Source of the DNA: Candidatus Marimicrobium litorale
Lineage (GTDB): Bacteria > Pseudomonadota > Gammaproteobacteria > Pseudomonadales > Halieaceae
NCBI RefSeq assembly: GCF_026262645.1
Contig: NZ_SHNO01000001.1
Location: 1,674,001 to 1,738,000 of the forward strand
Direction of reading: 5' to 3'
DNA: 64,000 nucleotides
The translations under genes and the position numbers were made by a program. The notes under the pieces are model-generated. The model saw nothing but the letters and a program-made list of their open reading frames with translations, made no database searches and was not told where the DNA came from. This document shows positions 9,393 to 20,100 of the stretch, one piece after another. Position 1 is the first letter of the stretch. Each line of letters starts with the position of its first letter.

Positions 9393-11335
9393 TGCCCCCT
9401 ATAAATTCTGTCAATGAACACCACCTAAGCGAATTATTCTCACTAGTTTTTTCGATTGATGAAGATCTTCGAATTTGCGACCCCAGCGATACCGCACGTC
9501 GACATATGCCACAACTCGACGATCACCCAACGCTCAACGCGGTCTTCACGTCCCTAAGGCCAAGAGATATAAAGTCTTTTCAGGATGCAATGAAGTCGGC
9601 TGGCTCTTTGATTCTGATGGTTTCAAGAGATGGGCGTTTTGCGGTAAGGGGTCAGTGGTTCCTCAAAGAGCAAATGGGGCGACAGTACCTCGTTTTCTGC
9701 GGCGCGCCATGGGTGTCCTGGATGGTAGAGCATCGTCTTGAAAAAACACTGCAACTCACAGATTTTTCAGCTCAAGATGTTCAGCTGGATATACTTTTCT
9801 ATATGACAACAGAAGCACGAATGATTGCAGATCTTGAAAATGTAAACTCCGCACTACTAGGCACCAAGGCTGAACTGGAAAATGCTCAAAAACAGAAAGA
9901 TGCTTTTTTCGCACAAATGAGTCATGAAATTCGAACTCCATTGAATGCTGTCATCAGCGCGTTGAGGCTTCTGCAGAATAAATCGCTTAATGACGACGCG
10001 AGAATGCTAATCGATTTAGCGCAGGAATCTTCTGACAATCTTATGCACGTGGTTAATTACGTTCTTGATGTTTCAAAGATGGACGCCGAGGAAAAGATCG
10101 AGAAACATGAATCTGTTCTTCTCGCGAAATTCGCTGATTCTGTAGTAGATGTTGTAAGGCCGCGCGCACTAGAAAAGTCTATCGATTTAATTTTAGATGT
10201 TGATGAGAATGTTGACGCCCGAATCAGCACTGCACCCGATCTTTTGCGCCAAGTCCTCCTTAATTTACTGAACAACGCAATCAAATTTACGGACGATGGC
10301 GCGGTTAAACTGTTTATCAAAAAAACAGCCAAAGGGCTTTATTTCTCAGTAAAAGACACCGGAGCAGGTATTTCAGAAGAGCAGAAAGATTCCGTGTTTG
10401 AGCCATATGAATCACGACCCGTCCGGGGGGATTATGGCTCGGGGCTGGGGCTGGATATCTGCCGGCGAAATGTTGAGCGCCTCGGAGGCAAAATCGGCCT
10501 GGAATCGACACTCGGTAAGGGCTCCTGTTTCTGGTTCGTTATCCCGGACAATATTCCTATTATGGAAAGCTCGCCTGTTGTTCAGCATCCAGGCAAGTCG
10601 CTTCCCGAGACACTTTACGGCAACATTCTGCTGGTTGATGACAACGCCACTAACCTCCTACTCGAAACACAGATTCTCGAGAGCATCGGCTTAACAGTCA
10701 CTGGTGCAGAAAGCGGAAAAAGCGCTATCTCGCTCGTATTCGCGCAGCGTTTTGATCTTGTACTGATGGACATAAATATGCCCGATATGGACGGACACCA
10801 GACCACGACAGCAATACGTAAGGTGATGGGCAAGGAAGAACTGCCTATTATCGCGCTAACGGCCTACGCGAGTTCAGAGGAAGCTGGCAAAAGTATGAAA
10901 AGCGGCATGAACGGATATTTAACCAAGCCAATCGATGTTGAGCTGCTGATAGAAGAGCTCGAGCATTGGCTCAAAAGTAAGCAAAAAAATGGCAGTGAAA
11001 GCTCTCTGCTCGATATCGAAATAATCGATACGCTGATTTCCCAGATCGGGGGAGATGGTCTAAAAAACGTATTGATAAAATTCACTGAAGAGTTCGACTT
11101 ACACATTAGCACGCTCGAAAATAACGTCAGCATGCAAGCGGTTCTCCGATCTTTACATATTTTAAAGAGCACCAGTCGAAGCCTTGGCCTTGATCAGTCA
11201 GCAAATATTTTTGCAGCTATGGAATCAAAGGCAAAAAAGGGCGCAGCGCCTGACAGGGCCGCATTAACCGACACACGCTTACTACTGGAAAATTCACTGC
11301 GAGCACTTGAAAATTATTCCTCACTGACGCATTGA
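9392..11335 (+). CDS. H-NOX-associated hybrid histidine kinase (HNOBA-HK-REC-Hpt)
   Basis: A 647-residue cytoplasmic kinase. Residues ~10-165 resemble the HNOBA (H-NOX-associated, PAS-like) domain: LFSLVFSIDEDLRIC, a SLRPRD motif, FAVRGQWF, YLVFCGAPWVSW, LTDFSAQDVQLD, then a coiled coil (NSALLGTKAELENAQKQKD). HisKA has H178 (FFAQMSHEIRTPLN). HATPase has NLLNNAIKF, DTGAGI and GSGLGLDI. A receiver follows with D416/D417, phosphoacceptor D460 and K512. A C-terminal Hpt domain has H589 (SLHILKSTSRSLG). No membrane segments. All phosphorelay residues are present, so H178 to D460 to H589 to a separate receiver is feasible, and the adjacent LuxO-like protein is the obvious target. Confidence 0.93.
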   Translation: MPPINSVNEHHLSELFSLVFSIDEDLRICDPSDTARRHMPQLDDHPTLNAVFTSLRPRDIKSFQDAMKSAGSLILMVSRDGRFAVRGQWFLKEQMGRQYLVFCGAPWVSWMVEHRLEKTLQLTDFSAQDVQLDILFYMTTEARMIADLENVNSALLGTKAELENAQKQKDAFFAQMSHEIRTPLNAVISALRLLQNKSLNDDARMLIDLAQESSDNLMHVVNYVLDVSKMDAEEKIEKHESVLLAKFADSVVDVVRPRALEKSIDLILDVDENVDARISTAPDLLRQVLLNLLNNAIKFTDDGAVKLFIKKTAKGLYFSVKDTGAGISEEQKDSVFEPYESRPVRGDYGSGLGLDICRRNVERLGGKIGLESTLGKGSCFWFVIPDNIPIMESSPVVQHPGKSLPETLYGNILLVDDNATNLLLETQILESIGLTVTGAESGKSAISLVFAQRFDLVLMDINMPDMDGHQTTTAIRKVMGKEELPIIALTAYASSEEAGKSMKSGMNGYLTKPIDVELLIEELEHWLKSKQKNGSESSLLDIEIIDTLISQIGGDGLKNVLIKFTEEFDLHISTLENNVSMQAVLRSLHILKSTSRSLGLDQSANIFAAMESKAKKGAAPDRAALTDTRLLLENSLRALENYSSLTH

Positions 11336-11907
11336 CTGTATGGATCAGCGGCGCGGCGCTCCGGCCGGTTCGCGCTCCGCTCGCCACGCTTCCCTTAGAT
11401 ACGAGAAAACCTCTCTTCAGGCGTGATTTCGCTTCCAGCTTTGATACTCCCTGTAACGTATAGAAGGAGAAACCACCAGAGACCTGCTGCTTTACTGCTA
11501 CTTCCTCTCCAGACCAAAACCGCATTTTTGATAGCATCTCTCTATCATCCAAAGCGGTTTAACGGAGGTCTCCGCCCGCTGCCGCGCCCAGCGGGGCCCA
11601 ATAGGATTCGTACGTTACCCTCTTTGGGGGAAACCGCAAAGATCGCGCGAAAAACCTCCCAAGGATTCCTGTCCTATGTTATTTCACCTGAACCGTCTGT
11701 TTCTTCGACTTTTCGCAGCTGTCACCTGTTGCCAACGAATCAACCTGCCGCACCGCACAATTCACCCTATAAAAAGTGAGGATTAGCGGACTGCATTGAT
11801 GTGGCGCGGCGCGCAGCGTTGCTCGACAAGCATCTACTTTGCTAAAATGGCCAGTTGGCTGAGTGTGCAACCGCAACCTTTTGATTTTGGCAACTTTCGG
11901 AGCAACG
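11336..11907. other. Intergenic region with hairpins before gcvP
   Basis: About 570 bases without a convincing gene. It contains GC-rich self-complementary stretches and a two-part hairpin at 11517-11560. I saw no glycine riboswitch signature upstream of gcvP. The segment 11639-11661 resembles 6810-6831, on the other side of the signalling operon. A small RNA here is possible but not demonstrable by eye. Confidence 0.5.
11517..11560. repeat. Nested hairpin in intergenic region
   Basis: Outer arms AAACCGC (11517-11523) and GCGGTTT (11554-11560) pair perfectly. Inside them TGATAG (11529-11534) and CTATCA (11542-11547) pair around a 7-base loop. It lies ~180 bases after the kinase stop. The lack of a T-run right after the stem argues against a simple intrinsic terminator; a structured RNA element is possible. 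Confidence 0.4.
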
Positions 11908-14799
11908 ATGAGTCGTCCGTCCCTGATTGACCTCGAAAACCGCAGCGATTTTATCCGGCGTCATATCGGCCCGACGCAGCAGCAGCAAACCGAAATGGCC
12001 CGGGCTATAGGCTACGATAGCCTCGATGCCCTCATCGACGCCACGGTGCCGGCGGCTATAAGGCGAGCACCCATGAATCTTCCGGGTGCACAGAGCGAAC
12101 AACAGGTGATACAGCGCCTGCGGGAGCTTGCCAGCCTAAACACGGTGAACCGCTCTTTTATCGGGACCGGTTATTACGACACGATAACGCCACCCGTCAT
12201 TCAGCGTAATGTCCTGGAAAACCCCGGTTGGTATACCGCCTATACACCCTACCAGCCCGAGATTTCGCAGGGCAGGCTGGAAGCACTTCTCACGTTCCAG
12301 CAGATGATACTTGACCTCACCGGCATGGACCTGGCCAACGCCTCCATGCTGGACGAAGCCACAGCAGCGGCAGAAGCCATGACACTGCTGCAGCGGGTCA
12401 ACAAAAAAAATCGCAGCGCCACTTTTCTGATTGCCGAGGACTGCCACCCCCAAACCATTGCGGTGGTGAAAACCCGGGCAGAGGCATTGGATATCGAAGT
12501 CGTTATCGGCGATTCCGGTGCACTTTTAGAGAAGCACGATGCGTTTGGCCTGTTGCTGCAATACCCCGGTACTCACGGTGACCTGGAGGATATCTCCCCT
12601 CTGATCGAAACGGCTCATGGCAAGCAGACGATGGTCGCCGTCGCTGCAGACATCATGGCGCTGTTGCTTGTCAAATCCCCGGGGGCGCTTGGCGCAGACG
12701 TGGTCGTGGGCAACAGTCAGCGCTTTGGCGTTCCGATGGGCTTCGGAGGGCCGCACGCCGCCTACTTCGCAACACGCGACGCGTACAAACGGTCCACTCC
12801 GGGGCGTATTATCGGCGTGTCCATTGATCGGCGCGGCAACCAGGCTCTGCGCATGGCCATGCAAACCCGCGAGCAACATATCCGCCGGGAAAAGGCCACC
12901 AGCAACATTTGCACCGCTCAGGCTTTGCTCGCCATCATGGCCGCTTTCTATGCTATGTATCATGGCCCAGACGGATTGCGCCGCATCGCCGACCGCATTC
13001 AGCGCCTTGCCTGCATACTGGACAAGGGTCTATCCGACGCCGGTTTCAGTAGGGATAACCCCCACTTTTTCGACACTCTGACCTACACCGTGGGAGACCA
13101 GCAACAAGGTATCATAGAGCGCGCCCTCGCCAGCGGGCTAAACCTGCGCATAATCGGGTCGGATCGCGTGGGCGTTTCGCTGGATGAGACTACCACGACC
13201 GAGGATGTAAGCGCCCTGTGGCGCGCCTTCAGCGGCGTGACTAGCGCACCCTCTGTGGCATCAGTGGATCAATCCGTCGAGGACAACGCAGGAATTCCAG
13301 AGGCCTTGCAGCGCCCGGTGGATTACCTGCAGCACCCCCTGTTTAACGATTATCACTCCGAGACGGAAATGCTGCGCTACATGCGCCGACTGGAATCCAA
13401 AGACATTGCGCTAAACCGCGCCATGATCGCACTGGGCAGCTGTACCATGAAGCTCAATGCGACCACCGAAATGATTCCGGTCACCTGGCCAGAATTCGCA
13501 GGCTTGCATCCCTTTGCCCCGCGTGATCAAACTGCAGGTTATCAGGCACTGCTTGCAGAGCTTGAAGCCATGCTGATCGAAAGCACCGGCTACGATGCGA
13601 TCTCGCTGCAGCCCAATGCGGGCTCACAAGGTGAGTACGCTGGTCTGCTCGCCATTCGCCGCTACCACGAGAGCCGCGGCGAACCAGAACGCGATGTTTG
13701 CCTTATCCCCTCCTCTGCTCACGGCACCAATCCAGCCAGTGCCGCGTTGGCGGGCATGCGCGTGGTCATCGTAGCCTGTGACGAGCAAGGCAACGTGGAT
13801 CTGACTGAACTGCGCGAGAAGGCGGAGCGTCACAAGGACGAATTATCCTGCATCATGGTGACTTACCCCTCAACCCACGGCGTTTTCGAGGAGAGCATCA
13901 TTGAATTGTGTGACATCGTCCACCATCACGGCGGGCAGGTGTATGTCGACGGAGCCAACCTGAACGCACTGGTAGGCATCGCGGCGCCCGGAAAATTCGG
14001 CGCAGACGTATCCCACCTGAACTTGCACAAGACATTCTGTATACCGCACGGCGGCGGCGGTCCCGGCATGGGCCCAATCGGCGTGGGGGCACACCTGCAA
14101 CCCTTCCTGCCCACCCATCCGTTGGTTCCACTGGCGGGTCTCGATAAAGACAATGACGTGGTCTCAGCAGCGCCCTATGGCAGTCCATCAATATTGACCA
14201 TCTCCTGGGCTTACATTGCGCTCATGGGCGGCGAAGGACTGACACAAGCCACCAAGGTTGCCATACTGAGTGCCAACTATATCGCTCGTCGCCTGGGGGA
14301 CCACTATCCCGTGCTTTACACCGGTGGTGCGGGTAACGTCGCCCACGAATGTATTCTCGATGTTCGGCCAATCACCGAAGAGAGCGGCATTACCGAAGAG
14401 GACATCGCCAAGCGGATGATCGATTTCGGATTCCATGCCCCCACCATGTCCTTTCCAGTCGCAGGCACACTGATGGTAGAACCTACCGAATCAGAATCAC
14501 TGGCAGAAATCGATCGCTTCTGTGATGCGCTCATCGCCATTCGATCAGAAATTCATGCAGTGCAGGACGGCACACTGAAGTCAGACGACAACCCGCTGGT
14601 TAACGCACCGCACACGCTTGAGGATGTGGTATCGACCAAGTGGCAACACAGCTACGACCGTGAACAGGCGGCGTATCCTTTGGCCTCTCTGCGCCGAGAC
14701 AAGTACTGGCCGCCGGTCAACCGGGTAGACAACGTATACGGTGATCGCAACTTGTTTTGTGCCTGCCCTGCCATAGAAAGCTACCAGGAAGAAAGCTGA
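11908..14799 (+). CDS. gcvP: Glycine dehydrogenase (decarboxylating), P-protein
   Basis: A 963-residue full-length single-chain P-protein of the glycine cleavage system. It is a PLP enzyme that decarboxylates glycine and passes the aminomethyl group to the lipoyl arm of GcvH. The N-terminal half has [13 protein letters not shown] and GTGYYDT; the C-terminal half has [24 protein letters not shown], and the PLP lysine K708 in [18 protein letters not shown]. The ATG at 11908 follows TTTCGGAGC; a longer in-frame extension to 11863 is rejected because the known N-terminus begins near MSRPSL. gcvT and gcvH are not in the window, so the gene stands apart from its partners here. Confidence 0.97.
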   Translation: MSRPSLIDLENRSDFIRRHIGPTQQQQTEMARAIGYDSLDALIDATVPAAIRRAPMNLPGAQSEQQVIQRLRELASLNTVNRSFIGTGYYDTITPPVIQRNVLENPGWYTAYTPYQPEISQGRLEALLTFQQMILDLTGMDLANASMLDEATAAAEAMTLLQRVNKKNRSATFLIAEDCHPQTIAVVKTRAEALDIEVVIGDSGALLEKHDAFGLLLQYPGTHGDLEDISPLIETAHGKQTMVAVAADIMALLLVKSPGALGADVVVGNSQRFGVPMGFGGPHAAYFATRDAYKRSTPGRIIGVSIDRRGNQALRMAMQTREQHIRREKATSNICTAQALLAIMAAFYAMYHGPDGLRRIADRIQRLACILDKGLSDAGFSRDNPHFFDTLTYTVGDQQQGIIERALASGLNLRIIGSDRVGVSLDETTTTEDVSALWRAFSGVTSAPSVASVDQSVEDNAGIPEALQRPVDYLQHPLFNDYHSETEMLRYMRRLESKDIALNRAMIALGSCTMKLNATTEMIPVTWPEFAGLHPFAPRDQTAGYQALLAELEAMLIESTGYDAISLQPNAGSQGEYAGLLAIRRYHESRGEPERDVCLIPSSAHGTNPASAALAGMRVVIVACDEQGNVDLTELREKAERHKDELSCIMVTYPSTHGVFEESIIELCDIVHHHGGQVYVDGANLNALVGIAAPGKFGADVSHLNLHKTFCIPHGGGGPGMGPIGVGAHLQPFLPTHPLVPLAGLDKDNDVVSAAPYGSPSILTISWAYIALMGGEGLTQATKVAILSANYIARRLGDHYPVLYTGGAGNVAHECILDVRPITEESGITEEDIAKRMIDFGFHAPTMSFPVAGTLMVEPTESESLAEIDRFCDALIAIRSEIHAVQDGTLKSDDNPLVNAPHTLEDVVSTKWQHSYDREQAAYPLASLRRDKYWPPVNRVDNVYGDRNLFCACPAIESYQEES

Positions 14800-14986
14800 T
14801 TGCATTTTCTCCTTGGGGCCGGCGTGACCGATTGAATAGAGCCTGATCGCAGAGTTTGAAATGGCATTGCTGTTTCCGCGGTCAACCTGCATGGCATCTT
14901 GTCATTTGGTGATGAAAGGCTAAGCTATCGTGCGAAGTCACCATTATCGAACGGCGTGCACGTCGCTCGACAAAAGAGAATCGCCT

Positions 14987-17107
14987 ATGTCCATCAGAGC
15001 CACTGCTGTTATAGCTACAACATTCATTCTGCTAGGTAGCTGCACTGGCTTGGAAAAAGATGGCAGTGATGACATCGCCGATGTCAATGCGGCACGACTA
15101 ATCGCCGCCAATAGCGAGCCTGGCAGCTGGATGAGCCACGGCCGCACCTACGACGAACAGCGTTTCAGTCCACTCCACGAAATCGACAGCGACAATGTGG
15201 CCAAGCTGGGGTTGGCCTGGTCCTACGATCTGGAAACACAGCGTGGCGTCGAGGCGACATCGATTGTGGTGGATGGCGTGCTCTATGCGACCTCTGCATG
15301 GAGCATCGTGTACGCCCTTGATGCGCGCACAGGCGCGCCACTGTGGCGCTATGACCCGGGTATCGCCAGAGAGAAAGGCAAAGACGCATGTTGTGATGCG
15401 GTGAATCGTGGCGTCGCTGTATGGAAGGGGCAAGTCTTTCTCGGCGCACTGGATGGTCGCCTGATCGCACTGGATGCAAAAACCGGCGCGGTGAATTGGA
15501 GTATTGCCACCCTGGATCCTGCATTGCCCTACACCATAACCGGGGCACCACGGGTCGTAAAAGACAAGGTGCTCATCGGAAACGGTGGAGCAGAGTATGG
15601 TGTGAGAGGTTACATCAGTGCCTACAACGTGAGCGATGGCTCATTGGCCTGGCGCTTTTACACGGTCCCTACGGACCCATCACTACCCTTTGAAAACGAT
15701 GCGATGGAGATGGCGGCAGAAACGTGGAACGGCCGCTGGTGGGAACTGGGCGGCGGGGGCGGTACCGTGTGGGATTCCATGGCCTACGATCCAGAACTCG
15801 ATCTTCTCTACTTCGGCGTGGGTAACGGCACACCGTGGAATCAGGAGTTGCGCTCTCCCGGCGGCGGCGACAATTTGTTTCTCTCCTCTATCGTAGCGGT
15901 CAAACCCGATACAGGGGAATACGTCTGGCACTACCAGACGACGCCCGGCGAGACATGGGATTACACGGCAACGCAGCACATCATCCTCGCCGACATGGCC
16001 ATTGATGGCAAAATCCGTAAAGTACTTATGCAGGCCCCAAAAAACGGCTTTTTTTATGTACTGGATCGAACCGACGGTGAGTTGATCTCGGCGCAGAACT
16101 ACGTCGATATCACCTGGGCCACGCATGTCGATATGAACACCGGTCGCCCGGTCGAAGAACCCGCAGCGCGCTATCGCGAGGAGCCCTATCTCGTATTTCC
16201 CTCTTATCTGGGCGGACACAACTGGCACCCGATGTCGTTCAACCCCTCAACCGGTCTAGTATACATACCCGTTCTGGATTTCCCTGCCAGCTACGGACAG
16301 CCAGAAAATTTTCGTTACATTCCCGGTAGCGGCAACACAGGCACCAACGGTATTGTCGGCTCTTTACCCGATAGTCAGGCAGACAGAAATGCCATGCGTG
16401 CACTCATGCAAGGCCGACTGCTGGCCTGGGATCCGGTAGAACAAAAAGAGGCATGGCATGTTGAACATCGTGGCCCATGGAACGGGGGCACCTTGACGAC
16501 CGCCGGCAACCTTGTCTTTCAGGGCACGGCGGACGGTAAGTTCGTGGCGTTCAGCGCTGACACTGGCGAAACCTTGTGGCGCTTCCCCACTCAAACCGGC
16601 GTCGTAGCAGCACCGGTCACCTATGAAATCGATGGTGAACAATACGTCTCCGTAAACGTCGGCTGGGGGGGCGCTTTCGCTTTGGTCTTCGGAGAGTTTG
16701 TTCAAGCGGACAGCCTGCCCAACGTAAGCCGGGTGCTGACCTTCAAGCTGGGCGCCCAGGGCGCACTGCCTCCCGTTGAGTGGCAGAGTAAGGTCGTTTT
16801 CAACCCCCCGCCGCTGAACGCCGATGAGGACACCTTGCGCAAAGGCTACGCAACTTATCAGGACCGGTGCATGGCCTGTCATGGCTTGAATGCAGTGTCC
16901 GGATTACTGATTCCAGACCTGCGCGGTTCGGCAAGACTCTGGAGCGACGACGACTGGCACAGCGTTGTTATGGCGGGCAGTCTGCGAACCAATGGCATGC
17001 CCGACATGAGCCCTTATATCAATAATGCCGAGAGCGAGGCCGTCAGGGCTTACGTTATCCAACAAGCGCATCGCGCGGCCGACCTGCGAGATGCCGGCGA
17101 GTATTAA
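14987..17107 (+). CDS. Quinohaemoprotein (PQQ-cytochrome c) alcohol dehydrogenase, lipoprotein
   Basis: A 706-residue exported PQQ-dependent dehydrogenase with a fused cytochrome c domain. The signal peptide ends in a lipobox-like sequence (FILLGSC), suggesting lipid anchoring. The eight-bladed propeller shows W-motif repeats, the vicinal cysteine pair over PQQ (DACCDAVNRG), and an Asp region GGGDNLFLSS typical of the catalytic base. The C-terminal ~90 residues hold one c-type haem site, CMACHG, with a likely axial Met in TNGMPDM. Such enzymes oxidise primary or secondary alcohols, polyols or cyclic alcohols and pass electrons to the respiratory chain. The start at 14987 is chosen for the signal peptide. 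Substrate unknown; no PQQ synthesis genes nearby. Confidence 0.93.
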   Translation: MSIRATAVIATTFILLGSCTGLEKDGSDDIADVNAARLIAANSEPGSWMSHGRTYDEQRFSPLHEIDSDNVAKLGLAWSYDLETQRGVEATSIVVDGVLYATSAWSIVYALDARTGAPLWRYDPGIAREKGKDACCDAVNRGVAVWKGQVFLGALDGRLIALDAKTGAVNWSIATLDPALPYTITGAPRVVKDKVLIGNGGAEYGVRGYISAYNVSDGSLAWRFYTVPTDPSLPFENDAMEMAAETWNGRWWELGGGGGTVWDSMAYDPELDLLYFGVGNGTPWNQELRSPGGGDNLFLSSIVAVKPDTGEYVWHYQTTPGETWDYTATQHIILADMAIDGKIRKVLMQAPKNGFFYVLDRTDGELISAQNYVDITWATHVDMNTGRPVEEPAARYREEPYLVFPSYLGGHNWHPMSFNPSTGLVYIPVLDFPASYGQPENFRYIPGSGNTGTNGIVGSLPDSQADRNAMRALMQGRLLAWDPVEQKEAWHVEHRGPWNGGTLTTAGNLVFQGTADGKFVAFSADTGETLWRFPTQTGVVAAPVTYEIDGEQYVSVNVGWGGAFALVFGEFVQADSLPNVSRVLTFKLGAQGALPPVEWQSKVVFNPPPLNADEDTLRKGYATYQDRCMACHGLNAVSGLLIPDLRGSARLWSDDDWHSVVMAGSLRTNGMPDMSPYINNAESEAVRAYVIQQAHRAADLRDAGEY

Positions 17108-17131
17108 CTCTACCGTGTTTTCACTGCATCA

Positions 17132-17150
17132 AGGGCCCGATAATGGCCCT
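17132..17150. terminator. Weak stem-loop between convergent genes
   Basis: Arms AGGGCC (17132-17137) and GGCCCT (17145-17150) flank a 7-base loop between the ends of the alcohol dehydrogenase and the RND pump genes, which converge. There is no clear T-run on either side, so termination activity is uncertain. Confidence 0.3.
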
Positions 17151-17164
17151 CGATAGTCACGATT

Positions 17165-20100
17165 TTATGTGGGCCCGATGGCGGGCTGCCTGTTCAGCTT
17201 GAGACGGATATCCTGTTCAACCATGTAGAGAATCGGCAGCAGCACCAGCGAAACCAACCCTCCGAATACAACGCCCCATGCCATACTCATAACCATAGGA
17301 CTTATATAACTGTTCTCTCCCAAAATACCATAGGCCGTGGGTAATAAACCTACCGCGGTTGTTACTGAAGTAATAAAAATAGGCCGGAAGCGGCGAGTCG
17401 CCACCGAGACCACTTCGGATACCAACAGCGGTCCGGCCCGGTTCTTACGAGTGGCGTTCAGTGTGTGCAGCAACACCAGAGAATCATTTACCAACACGCC
17501 TACCAAACCAATTACCCCGGTAATCGCCATCATCCCCACGGACAAGCCCTGCACTAGATAGCAAATCACGACGCCGACCAAGCCAAAGGGAATGCAGAGC
17601 ATGACGAGCAACGGCTGCGACGTTGAGTTGAACAGAATAACCAGCGCTGCAAAGATGGAGAGCACACAGATGATTGCTGCACCACCCAGTTCACGCAACG
17701 CCTCGCCCTGCTCTTCCAGTTCACCGCCCATGTGCACCCGCAGTTGGGGGTACGCCTGACTCCAGTTCTGCGTGGCTATCCATGCGGCAACGTCATCGTT
17801 CATGGCTTGCACACTGGTTTGGGTATTGTCGATTTCCCCGTAGACAGTCACCGTGCGTTTGCCAAAATAGTGTTTGATATCAGCTTCGCCTGGACGCACC
17901 GAAAAACGTGCAACACTGTTCAGGTACACCGCTTCCCCCGCCCTGTTGACCAAGGCTAGATTTTCCAGCGTATTGAGTTTGCCCGCCTCCGACAGGGGAA
18001 ACTGCAGTCTGTAACGAACCCGCTCGTCGAGAGTCTGCACTTCATCCACCAGCAAACCGTCAACAGCAATGCGCATCGCCTGCAACAGCTGCTCCATAGT
18101 CAGGCCCCTGGCGGCGAGCAGCGTGTGATTCACATCCAGCTCCACAACGTCTTTGCCTGCATTGACGCTGCTCCAACTGCTGGTAATCCCTGCGTGGGTG
18201 CTCAGATATTGAAGCAACTTTTCCGCCGCCAGGTAGCGCTCGTCGCCAGAGCCTATTATTTCTACCTGCACCGGCTTACCGAGTACCGGCACATCCGACA
18301 GGGCCTGCACAACGAGAGAATCAAAGTCCTTTTTCGCTGCGGCCCATTCCCTTAAATCTTCTACTAGTTCGCGTGTGTTGGTGTCGCCGCTACGACGACC
18401 CAGCGGTTCCAGTTCTATAGAGATCAGAGCCCATGCGTGATTACGCCCCTCTGTAGCACCGTAGAAATCAGTATCGTGGTGCCCGATCTGACTGGTGACC
18501 GCCAGCAGATCGATTGCAGTCACCTTGTCACGCACTTCGCTCTCCAGTTTCGCCACCGCGGCCACGGTTTCTTCGAAACGACTGCCCACCGGCATCTCTA
18601 CCTTGACCTGCACGGTGTCGATATCTACGTCTGGATACATACTAAAGCTTATGTTCTGGTAGCCGATGGTCATTACAACGACAAACACCAACACGAATGC
18701 ACACAGAGACAGATAACGGCGTTGCAGCACCCTTTCAATTTTCGCTGAGTACCAGTCCCGTAATCGAAGGAATGTTCGCGCCCGTTCCTTGGTTACCCGA
18801 TGAGGGATGTGATAAAGATGTCCTGGAAGCAGACACAAACTCTCTAACAGAGAAGCCAGCAACAGGACGATCACCGCAAGCGGAAACGGAATCATGAAAT
18901 CACCGTTGGGACCATCGATAAACATCAATGGTGCAAAAGCCAGCATTGTCGTAAGAGCACTGAATATCACAGGCTGCGCGACCTGTGCGGAGCCCTCCAC
19001 GCTGGCAGTGCGCACATCCACGCCCTCTTGACGCAAGCGCTGCACATTCTCACTCACCACGACAGCATCGTCTACAAGGATACCCATGAGGAGCACTATC
19101 GCCGTCAGGCTCATCGCGTTAATGGTCACGCCGATAGCCGCAAGACCGAGGAAAGACAAACACACAGCAAAAGGAATACCCACTGCAACCCAGACTGCAA
19201 AACGCAATTCCAGAAAATAACACAGGAGCAACAGCACCGAGATCAGCCCAAGTGTCGCATTGCCTCCCAACACGTCCAGCATATTGTGGGTGAGGCGTGA
19301 GATATCGGCCGTGGTGACCAGCTCAACACCGGGCGGCACCGCAACACGCTCTACAAAGGCGCGTACATTAGCCGCTGTGTGCACCTCGTCCGCCAGCGCT
19401 TTCTTGCGAGCCTGCAACGTAACGCCCATGCGCCCGTTGACCCGGGATTGCACCTCCCAATCCTCATAGTCTTCTACAATGGTGGCAATATCGCGCAAAA
19501 GAACAGCGTTACCCGGCGCACCGGAGCGGATAACCACGGCCTCTACTTCACGAGGGTTCTGAAACTGGCCCACCGCTATAATTTTTTTCTCAGCGACAAA
19601 CGAGTCGATAGCGCCTCCACTCTCGCGGCGGTTACGGGATCGAATCGCTTCGATAATTTCACCATGACTAATACCCAGCCGAGCCATTTTCTCCGGCTGC
19701 AGCATAATGCGGACCTCTGCACGCCGGTAGCCGAGTTTTTCAACGCTGGCGATGCCCTCTACCTCGCGTAGGCCGTCGGAGACATTACGCGCGACATCCC
19801 GTAACAGGGCTTCTGGTACATCACCCGTGACATGCACTTCCATGATAGGAGTCATCAGTGTCGACAGCTCTTCTACTCGCGGTTTTTCCAGCAGGTCTGA
19901 GGGTAATCGAACTACAGCACGGTCTACAGCCTGCTGAATATCGCGCATGATGTCCTGTTTTGCGCCCGCATCGAGATCAAGATTAATCGTGATAACCGAC
20001 AGGCTCTCCATACTGTTGGAGTAAAGTTTTTTTATGCCCTCTACCTCGAGCAGCTCCTCCTCCAATGGCAGGGTAATTGCCAATTCCACCTGTTCCGGCC

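Noticed and set aside
11423-11779. 118-residue plus-strand open frame before gcvP
   Set aside because: Pro/Arg/Leu-rich, no ribosome-binding site or domain; region dominated by hairpins.
11336-11862. Qrr-like small RNA with sigma-54 promoter, expected for a LuxO-type regulator
   Set aside because: No matching -24/-12 sequence seen; the idea stays open only as a general intergenic RNA.
11800-11907. Glycine riboswitch in the gcvP leader
   Set aside because: The conserved glycine aptamer core could not be recognised.
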